Positions 12,801 to 27,000 of a stretch of 64,000 bases of DNA are shown one piece after another. Origin of the DNA: Gibbula magus. Its lineage: Eukaryota; Mollusca; Gastropoda; Trochida; Trochidae. Position 1 is the first letter of the stretch. Each line of letters opens with the position of its first letter. Under the pieces are notes generated by a model that saw only the letters and a program-made list of their open reading frames with translations, did no database searches and was not told where the DNA came from. The DNA is taken from assembly GCA_936450465.1 (NCBI GenBank), contig OW388292.1, forward strand, positions 28,098,368 through 28,162,367, in the 5' to 3' direction. Position numbers and translations under genes: made by a program.

Positions 12801-15800
12801 TTAATAAACGTTTTCTTTGGTTAAATGAATATTTTCCCCTACATGTTTTCCGTTGAGTTGTTGAGTTTATTTTCAGGAAACGGGGTTTAAACTAGCGTTA
12901 TAACTGTTTTACACCGACATCGTGTCTACGTGGTGTCATAACTAGATTAGAAATCGATTATGTTTGAGGATAACCATTTGCATCAAACAGTAAGCAAATG
13001 TGTTTAAAATACACTCCATGAATATTTCAAATGACAAATCAATTACAACAGATGCCTGTCTTATTCCTATTGGTAAATACAACCATTCGAGAGTATATGC
13101 TTACATGTATGATCGTACACGGTGATCTTAGCGAAGTGAGACTGAGTGGGGTTCATCCCGTCGTTGGCAACACAGGCCACCTGTTGGTCTTCTGTCCGGA
13201 TAACCGGGTCAATTTCAAGCACTGTCCAACGCACATCTCCGGACACGGTGAACCTCCCCTTGCTGACCACTCTCCGCCCAGCCTTCTCCCAGTGCAGGTC
13301 AAGAGTGTCCGGACCGGTAGCCCTGTGAAATGTTAAGATCAATCAGTATTTTTCCACCAGGGAAACACTGTACGGGACATGAACTTTCAAAAAAAACTTT
13401 GGTAGACATTCATTTGACAATAAAAACAGGGCATCCACAACCATCGTACTTGACTTCATTATATAAGTGGAATACAGTACTGTAATGGTAAGCGTATTGA
13501 CCCCTTAAGCCAAAGGAACGGGTTCGAATCCCGGTGATGACACCAAATCATACTGTGTCCCGAGGAACGCTTCCACTCAGTGCACCCGGCTGTTAACACG
13601 GGTTTCCGTTTCTATTAGTTTTGAGTGGCCAAAAAAGACTCTCGTTTCCTTATATTTCAGATTTTAGAATCACCCGAAATCGTGTAATCACAAACTCCCT
13701 CTATTGTCTGGCGATAATTAACTCAGTGACACATTCGCATGATGTGGACACTCATTTCTGGACTTTGTTTTTACACGACACAGGGTGTCCACGTCCCGAG
13801 AATACCCCACACGGGCGTGGTACCTGAACACGGAAGTACGAACCTATACGTAGTATCTGCACCGAAAGTACAATACCTTTCGCGTAATTATACAAATCGT
13901 TCATGGACAATAACGTTACATAAATGATATTATTAAGTGAAACTGGCACTTAAAACCGTAACAAATGTTGTGGATACCGGTAGGTAGGGCAGAACACGTT
14001 TCCAATTTTAACAAAACACAAACGATCATCACTGAAAGACACTGCTTCAGTCATACTATTTCCTAGATTGCCCCTTTGAGTCCAGATACTAAATATTCAG
14101 TTTGACATAATAAAATGACTGTGTTTACATGGTGTATATATATATCGTGTTCTTCATTTTGGGAAAGATGTATGGTAACGTTTGTCGTAGTCTCTCACAT
14201 TCATCACGTAGAAAATATAATGTAGACAATCATGATTAGAAAACTCGAGAAAAATATTCCCCCAAAGCTCATGGACTTTTAATGAGGAATTTTAAGAAAA
14301 TGTATTCACTGTATTCATTTACATTACGTGACTTTATATTCACATTTGCGAAATGGTGAATTTAAGAAGCATATCTTTGTCTCTATCTTCAATAGTTCTA
14401 TATGACTTTTTATTTCGTTGTTCGTTTCGTTCTAAACAATTTTATATTCAATTCTGCAGACAGGACTTACAAGCAATAGAATCTGACAGACGCTCCTTCT
14501 TCGACATTTCTATTTTTCGGCGGTAAAGTAATCCTGGTTCCTTCCTGTGGTATATCGGTAGATTCTGTGAATAAAAACAGTTTACTTATCTTAGATTAGC
14601 TATCCTTAAACATGTCATGAAACGACAATTTCATAAGTCCTTAAACATACCATGAGGCTCTTCGAGTCATGGAACAAACACGTGAAGATATATTCAGTGT
14701 CCGTTCCTTTAATAAGACATGTCATAAATTACAATATTTTAATTAGTACATGGTATTGTGTCGTTGTTAAGCAATAACAATTTTAAGATATTCAAATCTT
14801 GATTGTAATCTCAATTATGAAGAAATAAAAAACGTATAGGTTTCATTCCTATTTTTCACATTTCACACCTTACCCTTTGTGTACTATTAGTTCATCCACA
14901 AAATATTATCCCACATCAGAGTAATAACTTTGTAAATGAATCAATCAATACATATGTAAGCATATTGACACAAAAGACGAAGCCGTCGTCGGTAAACCCA
15001 CACACGTAGCACTATCATGTGTTCCTTCTTCAGCTGCGATGTCTAAAACTGCAAACCGGAAGTACCTACCTTCTTTGACCTTGATCTTAAAGCTAGCCGA
15101 GTCTCCCAGACTGCTCTGACAGAGGTATGTCCCACTGTCCTCTATAGTGCTCTCTCTGACTTCCAACTGACCATATAGGGTCAGTTCGTCCGGGCCGGAC
15201 AGCATGGACATGGACACTCGCTTGGACTCGACCAGCTCCTCGTCATCCTTCAGCCAGATGAGGTCAGTTGGAGGTTCAGTTTTACCTGTGGCGTTACATT
15301 GTACCTGGATTGTCCGGCCTATCACTGCTGACTTTGGGCCGCTGATTGCAACACCTGCACAAGTGAGGAGAGGATTGTTTAATCAGGAAGCTACTGATGA
15401 GTTACTGGCGGGCATTTGTACCTCAACTATGACCTGAAGTCCATATGACCTTGTTGTTGGCATGAATTATCATGGAAAAGTAAACCAACTGATTCTAAAA
15501 AAAACATTTTATCGTTGGGATTATCGAAGAGGTTTTCCTTGTTTTTACACCATTTACAGATTATACAGACAGATTGTCCGATATTAAGTCTTGTAATGAA
15601 AATAAAATATTGTATCAAAATAGGTATGCCAAAGTCATCAACGGAAACGTTTACGAACCAAATATTCAACCAAATAAGTATACAACTGACAGTAAAGGCC
15701 CGTTACGAAGTTGATAAAACTTCATAACAAATTCCTGATCAAAATCTAGGCTGGAGATCCTATTGATTTTGCTCTGTGTTGTCCTTAAAGATCTCGGAGG

Positions 15801-18800
15801 GCAATTGTCGGGAGCATAACAGCAAAAGTAAAAGTTTCTTTCTTAAAGATACATCTAGAAAGAAGGGACTTCAAAATCATTGACAGCGGCGCGGTAGTCA
15901 TAATCAGCTGAAACATTACTGCAAAAATGGTTTATGTCACGTAACCAGCTTGGATTTCGTTTTGAGCGAAGAGTCATCTATGTTTTCAACATTAAAAGTA
16001 GAAACATTTAAGTAATGACATGTAGTCCGTATGACTGAGATGAAACCTGAAAATCGACTCATAAATCCCGAGGTCAACCTTCTTAAATGAATTCATTCTC
16101 CCCTATGTACAAGTATATTCAGCTCGGTTTACATTAATCATTAAATCGCTTGATAAAAATGGTATGCCTTGAAATCTCCTTTAGCATGCCTTACATACAT
16201 TCTTAATTTACTACGAACATTTTGTAAATATTTTAAACAGTTTTAACCTTGTCTCCCTTCCACAATAACGACAAAGGTCGCCTTGGATACCCCAGACAGG
16301 CCTTGTGCAATACATGTGTAGTTAGCTGATTCATCTGCGTGATCCAGAGCGAAGTGAGGTTGTGTGTAGCCCTTCATGTAGTCACTGTTCTTCTTCCACA
16401 CGTACAGACTTGTATCTGACCCCGGAGTTACACAGGTCAAGTTCAGATAGTCTCCCTTGACGACCCGAACCTCTTTGATATGTGGTTGTGCTTTAGCTAC
16501 ACAGCAAAATGAGATAAACAAGACAATATTAAACATTGCCTCGAAATGTAACTCTTGGGTACAAACAAAATATAAATGAAGACTACAGAGATGTACAGAG
16601 CGTTAGTGACGCTCACAATGTCATTTGTAATGTTTTAATTATTTCGTTATCAGTTTTTAACAATTGATGTTCTTTATCAGATATAGCAGTCACATCAAAC
16701 ACAAGCATGCTGAAATAATGAGACATATTTTTAACTAAACCGAAAGTTAATAGTGTACTTAAACATTTTGAAAATAAGGATATAGAGATTTACCTGAAAA
16801 CACCAGGACATCTAAACTCCGAACATCGGCGTTGTGTGGAGCTCTGCACACGTAGACTCCACTGTCTGATTTCTGACTGCGGATGATGGTCAAGCGACTG
16901 GTCAGAAGGTCATGGTCACGGAGTCGGTCTTTGACAATCTTCATCTCTGGGTGCTGAGACGGATCTATTTTCTGACCATCCTTGAACCACTCGAGGTTGG
17001 CGAGGTCGGCGTACTCTCCAGTCGCGTTACACGTCAGACGTAGTGTTTCTCCTTCTTCGACTATCTCTGTACCTCCGATTACCAGTGCTGGGTGGTGAGA
17101 GGTAATTCAGTCAAATATTGCAAAGCATTGATTGTTGAAGAGTGATGTTGAACGTGAATTTACGTCATTGCACTTAAGTTTGATGATTCAATGTTTAATT
17201 ACAAACCAGATCCAGCGCCATGTCGCTAGTGCGAGAACCCGTTAGCGGTTCAATAGTTAAGCATAGGCAGCGCTAGAACTAGACTAGGGCTCCTGAACTG
17301 TACAGTAGACTAATGTTGCCGGATCACGTCAACTTGAACGACAGTTTTTCTCACATATGTCACCTATTTCTTCAGTTCCTCATGAATCATATAAGTACAA
17401 CACAACTGACGCGCATGCATCTACAGAAACAGTTAAACGAGATTGTTAAACATTTACCATGCACAGCTTCCATGACAACCATGAAGACGGCTTGAGACTG
17501 ACGGTCCGGGTTCTCTGCGGTACAGGTGTAGTTGACGGACTCGCGGACATTCTGTAGAGTTAGAATAGGTCCGGCAACAGGGAGGTCCTGGTCGCCCGTG
17601 GACCAGGAGTAGATGGTGTTGCTGGGGTTGTCTGATATACAGCTCAGGTTGAGGAAGGATCCTGGTACAACCTTGATCTCCTTCATTTTGACACGACCCT
17701 CGTCTTCTGGTTGGCAAAAGTAAAGGAACATGTACAGACATAGCTATTACATGATTGTACATTGATAGTTCAAAATTGGTAAGCGTTTTCGAAGCGACAT
17801 GGTTGTTTAAATCATTCTTAATGTGTCAACTCAAGCTAGTAGATGCGCTAAATCCGTGGACGTATGAAAGACAAAGCAACAGGTTCATTGATTAAAACTT
17901 AATGGACATCCATGTTGTTATGCCACTGGTATATACCTTCACAGACAAAACCTATGATCACTCTTCTCGTAAGGTAGTTCAGACTCTTCATAATGAGTAA
18001 GGCGGCTGAAAGCATCTGGACTCATTTGCAATTTAAAGAGCCATCAAGGATGTTGATGAACATATCGAAAATTTTCCAAAAATCTATCTCCGTGAAATAA
18101 ATACACTTAATTTTTCCAAAATATTTTCAACCTAAAGTAAGCCGAGAAATTGCATTAATTAGTAAAGATGTTTCCAGTCTAAATATATATCCAGTCTATT
18201 ATTTTCAAGCGCAAAGCATAATGGTCTAGGTCACACAAGGTAAACAAAGACACGAAAGAATAACACAAATTATGAGCAATGAAAGAAATCAAAATATATA
18301 ATTTTTTTGCGGTTAATTATTTACCATTTCATTTAATTATGTATTTGCTACAGATATTGGAATAATTATTTTACCAAACTAGGTATTTTTCTTGAATTTT
18401 ATAAAAACAAGTAATTGTCACAAACGTGACCATGTCCCCCGCCGCAATCAAGAAATGAGTTAAAAGATGGACACACAGCTTGTACCGAGTAGTGACATTT
18501 ACATGTTTGATTCAATTATTGTTATATCGGGCACAAATTTTAAAATGGTCAAAGTCTTGTAGTGACCTTGAAAACGGGGTCAATGTCACCCAAATCGATT
18601 GGTGTCTGCGTATTCCCCAAATGAAGACAGGTACCAAATTTGAAGACTCTAGGTACAGCAGTTCATGAGATATCGTGCTAACAACATTTGACAATCAGTC
18701 TTGTAGTGACCTTGAAAATAATTTCAAGGTCAACCAAATCGACTGGTATCTGTATATTCCCCAAATGAAGACTGATACTAAATTTAAAACCAATAGTTCT

Positions 18801-21800
18801 AGCGGTTAATGAGGAATCGCACTAACAACATTTTCAAAACTGGTCAAAGTCTCCCTCTGACCTTGAAAATGAGGCCAAGGTCACCGAAAACTGTTCAGGT
18901 CTACGTATTCCCCAGATGAAGACTGGTACCAAGTTTGAAGACTCTAGGTCAAAGGGTTCATGAGATATTGCGCTAACAACTTTTTCAAAACTGGTCAAAG
19001 TCTCGCCGTGACCTTGAAAATGAGGTCAATGTCACCGAAAACTTTTCAGGTCTGCGTATTCCCCAGATGAAGACTGGTACCAAGTTTGAAGATTCTAGGT
19101 TGAGCGGTTCATGAGATATTGCGCTAACAACATTTTCAAAACTGGTCAAAGTCTCGCCGTGACCTTGAAAATGAGGTCAATGTCACCAAAAACTTTTCAG
19201 GTCTGCGTATTCCCCAGATGAAGACTGGTACCAAGTTTGAAGATTCTAGGTTGGGCGGTTCATTAGATATCGCGCTAACAAGAAGCGGGACGGACGTACG
19301 GCTTCGCGGCGGCGGGGCAAAGAAATTGTCATAATTTGCTGGTCTTATCTCAATAAAAAGGACATTAAACCGGCAATAATTTGTATATTCTCATGACATT
19401 TAGAAACATTGTTTGTAAAGCAATCGTCACATTCAGTAATGTGTGACAAGGATAACTTGCAAGAGAGACTCGTGCAGCAAGTGCAGCACATTGGTTGCTA
19501 AGGCGACTTGCGCTAGAGACGAGCCTTCACGCTTCGGAAGCGCTAACTGTTTGTGTAGTACGTTTTACGCAAAAAGGGGATTCTGTTTATATGACGTCAG
19601 ATACCCTTAGCGCGCTACTCGAAGTCGTACTTCTCTTTGAAGCCATTGTCGTGATATGGACATTATTTAACATATATCATGTTGTAGATAAAAGATTTTT
19701 CTGGCGTTATACGTATATTTTCCAAAAATTATTTTTAATTTGAAACACTAATATCCTTGATGGCTCTTTAAGGTATTACAAGACTTACAATGACCCAAAG
19801 CACTATATAATTATTTGTATTGACACATCATATTTTTATCATGTCATTAACTTATCCATATTTGCATTTTATGTTTTTAAATATATACACACACATTTGC
19901 AAAAAATAAACTAGCCTAACTGCAGGCTGATGTTGAAACTGACCTCATTTAAAATTAATACCCCCTATACACCAAACCCGTTCTCACTACGTTCTTGAAT
20001 TTATCTTAGAACGGACTCAAACTGTCTGTTAACGGAATGGGCGTAGTGGCAACCGTTTGCGAACTTTATGAACTGGCTCGGACGTACTAAAAACGGAAGG
20101 ATGCTCCAGAACGTTGGACATGTCCAACGATCTACCCGTTCTGAAATTGGACTTGATACAAACGTACTAAAAACGGGATTGTCGTACTTCGAACGGAGCT
20201 GTCGTACTTCGAACGGAATAACCGTAATTCGAACTTACTAAGGACGGGTGAGGACGATCTGCAGTCGGAAAATCAATTGTAATTCGTTCGTGCACAGTTT
20301 CCACCCCGTCCATCCCTTCCACACACAGATGTAACTCGACCACAGTACGCCCCTTTCAGTTGCTCTCTCATGTAAATTTGTTTCAAATAAAATTAATTGT
20401 TCTTAAGAAGTTACTACTACGTACCTCCACAGGTCTAAAAGTTCACGATAGGTCCTCGTTACGTTCTATTTGTTCGTAGTACGTTTGAGAAATTCTCACC
20501 CAGTTTTTACTCCTTTGGCAATACGATAAGGAAGGACGGGTATGAATACATGCGTTATGATACGTTCATCATTTGGGATGCATAAACATAAATGTACAAT
20601 GTAAAACATAAACATCTTGCAGCTGTAAACACGTAGAATGTTGGGTTTTTTAAACTTGTGCATAGTAACCGAGCGTCAAGAAAAGTGTTGTTTGGTTTAA
20701 ACACATTTCATTAATGATGAAACATTTTTAGGAAGACGTTTTCGACCTTAGGATTTCCTCTCCTATAGGGGAAGACGATAACAGGAACTTTTTGGGACAA
20801 GAAATGGATTACCTATGGCCAATCTATTTTCCACACTAATCCATTGAATATTTAAATATTTTCACATTGGAACTGAGAAAGGGAATGAGAACGGGCAAGA
20901 ACGTGCTGTATATTTACATAAATGGGGCCAGGACGTGATTGCGGTACAAGAACAACGTACTGAGAACGAAATGACAACGCAGTGTAAACGGGAAGAACTG
21001 TCTGAAAACGAGTTGATCGGGAGACAAACGGGATTGAACTGATTGAAAACGTAATAAACGGTCAACATTATCCCATCTAAACGTGGTACCAACTATCAGA
21101 GAACTGGGTAAAGACTAGATGGACTTCCTGAGAACTGTCTGTAAACGTACTTGGATCGTATTATGGGAAGTTATAAACCCGTTTCTGTCCCGTTCGAGGT
21201 CGTTTTACAATAATGTTTGGACGGAGTAGAACGTAGTGAGAACTACTTTGGTGTAACTCAGGCATAACAAGCAATTTCCTGACAGACAGGCATCTTTAAT
21301 TTTTTTAAATGAAAAAAAACCCTTTGAAACGAATATAACAGGAATTTAAAAAGCGTCAACATTACCTTCCGCGTGTCCACCTATCCACACTGGGAAGATG
21401 GCTTGTGTTCTACCCACGCTGTTCTGGGCAACACACGTGTAGTTGGCAGACCTCTGTACATTACGCAAGAACAACACACTCGTCCCCGCTCTTGGTTCCG
21501 CCTTCTCAAGGTCACGTTGATACTGACGCCACTTGATCTGTGGTTCTGGAGGACCTATAGCGCTACAGGTCAAGGTCACGTTACTGCCTCGTCTCACCTT
21601 CACTGGCATGACTTTGGTCGTGATCTTGGGAACAGCTGTTAGAAATCGGTATTTAGCGGTAAAACAGTCAACCGAATCAGTTTTTAAATAATCGAATGGT
21701 AATCTTGCATCATCTTATATTTATCACTATGCGATCGTATGAATTTCTTAAACAGCCACAAATCCGCATTCAATACAGCACTTTATCAATGATAAAACGA

Positions 21801-23835
21801 TGTCTAATCAAATACATAAACTCAAATATCGTGAGAGATAAACCAACCTGCAATCTGTAAGGTCGCGTAGTCACTGATGGTGCTGCCAAAGGCATTAGTT
21901 GCGTTGCAGTAGTAAACACCGGCGTCAGACGCATTCTTGTTATGAACTACTCTCAAAATGAACAGCTTCCCCCCATGTAGAAGGATTTTTGAAGAACGAG
22001 GGTCGTTTATAGTAGTGGTCACTAACTGTCCATCTTTGTACCACGTGACTACAGGGGGAGGGTCGCCCTCAGCTGAGCACTCTAAGGTCGCTGGTTCGTT
22101 TTTAAAGGCGTACATGTCTTGTGGATGGGTGGTGATGATCGGTTTGTTTGAATTGCTCTCTCCTGGAAATAGAGCGTGAACGTGAGATATTAATTACTTA
22201 TCAATAGTAGCATTGAGGGATTCTAACCAACTCCCAAAGGCTCAGGCAATTGACGCAAGTAATGAATGTCCAAGTAGTTTACCAGTCAACCACCAATGTT
22301 TCGCTAAAACAGTTCAGTTAACTGGCGTAATAATTGTCCATGCATTATCCCTCTGATTGACGTTAAATTGCACATTAATATTCTGGCTAAAGATTACGAT
22401 TTTAATTCACTCATTCATTTCCACTCGACGTTCATGTTATGAAGGTACAGCGACCCTAACATAGTGCAGTTGACCTAATGTTTTTGATATTCTCACCTCC
22501 GACAACGACAACCTGGAAGACAACCTCGGCGTTCTCCCTGGCGCCGATAGCCACGCACGTGTAGTTCTTGTCGTGCCTGACGTTGGTCAGATAGAGGACG
22601 CTGCTGTTGATATTCTCTCCTCTGTTGTCCTGGAAGATGACCTCACCGTCCACCAGCCACTTGAAGTACAGCACCGGGATACCCCCTGTACTGCAGGTCA
22701 GATTCAAACCCAGACCAGATCTCACTTCCACGCGGTTCGTGTCCGTCATTATCACCGGCTTACCCTGCGCCACTGTGCAATAAGTTGTACTTTTAAAGAG
22801 TGAATAAGAGTGAAACACGCATGTAAAACACAGGTCAAGGTGAAAACGGAGAGGGTAAACAGATGTCAACATCTTTGAAAAAGAACTCAGAGTGTTTTAA
22901 ATTTAATGTGTAACAAGGTAACTTCTTAAATGATGAGTTGATAGTGTTTATATGTTATTGTCTATTTGTTACATCCAGCATTATTATGCCAGTCCTGTGG
23001 TCCAGTGCTTTGTTACTTGCTTGCTCCTTATTGATTTATTTTCATATCAGAAACTCATGTCAAAAAATACTTTTCAGTCTTAGAACAGTGCTTGAAGTAC
23101 TAACGTTCAATGTATTTTACTTCTATTGCATGCGGGGCATGTTCAACAATTTAGTCCATAAATAGAAAAAAAGCTGATTTATTGCAGGAAGTGTACATAC
23201 GTGACAAATCTATGTGGTTAATACCATTAGGTATCATGAACGTATTCAACTGGCAACTGTTGTATTATGGAGGACGTAAGTCAATCATCAAATCAAAATA
23301 TAGCGACATAAAGAAGATGATTTCGATATTCTAGATATTCTCACCTCGAGGCTTGCCCTGAACATGTATGACGAATGTAGCGGGTACCTCCCCCTCCTCG
23401 GTCAGGGCGAGACACGTGTAGTTACGCGACTCCCTGATGTCCACCACCTGCAAAATATGACCCCCTCCGTTCTCGATCTCCTCACCCTCATATGTCCACC
23501 TTACCCTCGGGAGCGGGCTCCCCACCCCTGCACACGTCAAGTTAACGTTGGAGCCAGGCACCACACGTACATACTTCACTGAGGGCTTGCTCGGACCGGC
23601 TGTGGAAGATAACGAAACATAATGTTTTGAAAATTTAGATGAAGGTGCGAAGCTTTACCTTTGTGAAAATATCTTCAGTGTGAAATGTGAAATCAATGTG
23701 AATAATTAATTTTTTACACTTATTACATCTTATACTTATCTAATATCTAGCGTCAGGAATACTATCGTATTAGTATCAGTATTAGTATAAGCATTAGTAT
23801 TAGTGTTGGTAGTAGTAATAGTAGTAGTGGTAGCG

Positions 23836-23878
<43 letters not shown>

Positions 23879-23976
23879 CGGTGGTAGTAGTAGTAGTAGT
23901 GGTAATGGTAGCGGTAGTAGTAGTATTAGCAGCGGTAGTAGTAGCGGTAGTAGTAGAAGTAGTAGTAGTAGTAGTG

Positions 23977-24043
<67 letters not shown>

Positions 24044-27000
24044 CGTCATCAAAGATGACACTGTGTTGTGAACTAAATGCATGTCTCTTCCTGACAAACT
24101 AACCTTTCTTGGCCACTTTGAGATCAGGAGAGAAGACCTCGCCCAGTTCATTGGTAGCTTGACACTGGTACTGGCCCTCATCCGCCCGGCCCATCGAGTT
24201 GAAATACAGCCGTCCTGTCGAGAAAACATTATCCAGGAATTAATTTAAAAAAACTTACCTCCTTCTTCTTCATCATTTATTGTAGTTTACTCAAATGAAT
24301 TGTGATTAACAACTATGAACATTATAATTAGCTGCCCTACCCTCATCAATGAGAACCCTGGGTGAATCTTTGACAGGGAATGAATCTTTGTACCAGGTGA
24401 TGTTTGCATCAGGTGTTCCTTCTGTCACACACTCCAGGAAGAGTTGTCCACTGACGTTCATCTGGGTCGGACCCTCCACAATTCGGGGGAACCCTTCAGG
24501 CAACTCTAGATTATAAAAGACAATGATGATGAGCGTCGTTTACTTGATATGTCTAGTAAGAACTAACATACAGTATAATAAACATGAAAAGAACAAGGTC
24601 CTGATTCATGTGTTTGTCGACATATATTTGTACTTGAAAACTGCTTACAGTAACTATGTTTGAATGTTCTCGTTACTACTGATTTTGCAAACATTGTGCA
24701 AACACAAATATTAACATCCCTTGGTCTTGACCTCATGAGTATGTTTGTACACCAAACTCGGCATCAGTTTTGGTGTTGACGGTATTCTTTGACACTCACC
24801 ATCCTCTGGTAGGACCTCCAAAATGGCCTCCTTCGCCACGTTCATACGGAGTATGTTGTTAGCTGCAGTGCACGTATACATGCCCGTATCATCGGGGGTC
24901 GTATCATCAATCCTCAACATCGTGTGTCCATTTTTCACCGTCATTTTGTACCTTGTGTCCTGGAAGTTGATACGGTCCCCTTCCCTGGTCCAGTACAATA
25001 GAGGAATTGGTTTTCCTACAGCCTTGCAGTGAAATATTGCGCTACTTCCGGCTGGGATCGACAATGGCTCAGGAGCTATCTCTATTTCAGGCTGACCTAA
25101 CAAGAATGAAAACGAATTTTGTAATAAGGAAAATCACCACTCTTCAATTTTCATAAACGTTTCGGATACAGATCGATAAAAAAAACAATAAAAGGTGAAG
25201 GTATGAATTTGTGATGATGCAGACAACCTTAGGCCTTTGAGCTCAAATATTTGAACAACATCCCTCCGCAAAGGCATATGTCGCACAAACTTCATCACTG
25301 ACTTATTTAAGTCTTGCCGCATGTCCGTGCTGAGATAGCGGAGCGATGCGCCTTATATGCATAGTGGACTCTGATCCGCTAACACGGAAAAGTGAAGGAA
25401 ATGCTGCAAGGCTTACATTAGTCGGTAAAGGAGACTGGCGCGAGTTATGCTTTGCTGAGGAAAGTTGATATTGAAAGTGATTCGGTGTAAATTATCATCC
25501 TATGACATTTCATAGTCACAAATGTGACATATCAGCATCATTCAAACACATTTGCAATTTTTTTTAATTCGAAATAATGTTACACATTAAATGCTATCAG
25601 GAAGATATGTTAAGTAGTGTTTAACACGTACCCACTGCTGGAATATAAGCCGGTTCACTAGGAGGACCAATACCGGATTGCCCTCGCGCCCTGACAATGA
25701 CCTGGTACCTGAACCCGCCGTGTAGGTTGGGTCTCAGATCCTTGCGTTCATCAGACTGGTGCTGCTTGAGGACTTTCTGAGCGTTGAGGAGTCTGCCGGT
25801 ATTGTCCACGGGTGAATATATAACAGTAAAGCCCGTCACCCAGGGAAATTCCTCCTCCTCCGACTCTCCAATCCTCCATCTGATGAAGCCTGCTCCTCCG
25901 TCTAGTCGTCGGGCCAGGTGGATAACTGGTTCAGGTAGTGCTGAAGGAATGAATTGTCACTCTATAATCCTCGTCGTTCGCTCGAATGTGGTCATATACA
26001 TGAACCATGAATGGATATGTATTGACCGAAATGAGATATATGAACATCATACATGTATATAATGCATTTTACTTCCGGTTAAAGGGTTGATTACTGCTTG
26101 TGGTAGGTGTAAGGGTAAACTTGATGATGAAGTATCATAAACAAGAACACTTTGCCTTGCCGTTAGATATAAGTATCCCTATAAAATACTATAAGCGAGA
26201 CACAAGGACGTGTTGTGAATCGATGTTTTATTCAATACTTAATACTAGATAAGTTTAAATTTCACGATGGCATTCTTTCATAATAGAAACAAAAACAGAT
26301 TTGTATTTAGGAATGCACAAATACAGTGTGTTAAAATCATTTCTGAATGCACACAATGTGCAAAAAAGGTTTCTGGTGCAGTGTATCCATAAGAAATATT
26401 TTTTTATTATTTAGAACATCGATCAGTACTCCAGTGACTACCTGGCATATCGACTATGACCTCATAGTTCTGTGTGATGGTATGGTTACCACTCGTGGCC
26501 ACACACTGGTAGCTGCCAGATTGTTGGACATTGTTCAGGAGCAGGGTGAAACCTCCGGGCTGGGCTGTTGTTGTCGTCTGCTCGTTTTCCAGGATCCATT
26601 TTACAAATGGCAAAGGGTTGCCGTCTGCTTCACATACCAAACTGACGTCAGAGCCATACGGAACTCTGGTAACCAACTCCGCTTCTTTGAAGCTTGGGAC
26701 CTCAGAGGCTTGTCTCTCTATAGAAATATTGAACATGAAAAATATGAAAATTGAATTGAATAAGCTTATATGTTGAATCTTGGGGATATCTTTATGTGAA
26801 ATATGTAATTAATTTAAATGAAAAATGGGTAAAATAGAAAATATCTTACCTGTAATTTCAATTCCGGCGTTCTGTGACGCCACTGCACCAATATTGTTAT
26901 ATGCTTCACATAGATACATTCCTCCGTCACTGAACTTTGCATTCTGTATTGTCAGCCCACCTGTTCAACAGAATATCGTGTAGTTATAGGCCCTTGGAGG

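Noticed and set aside
19495..19743. 82-codon plus-strand frame with a hydrophobic C-terminal half
   Set aside because: Lies inside the repeat-derived element at 18034-19771 and overlaps its inverted end; no homology recognised.
23762..24229. Long poly-leucine and poly-valine open frames on both strands
   Set aside because: Direct translation of the (AGT)n microsatellite; no splice or codon support.
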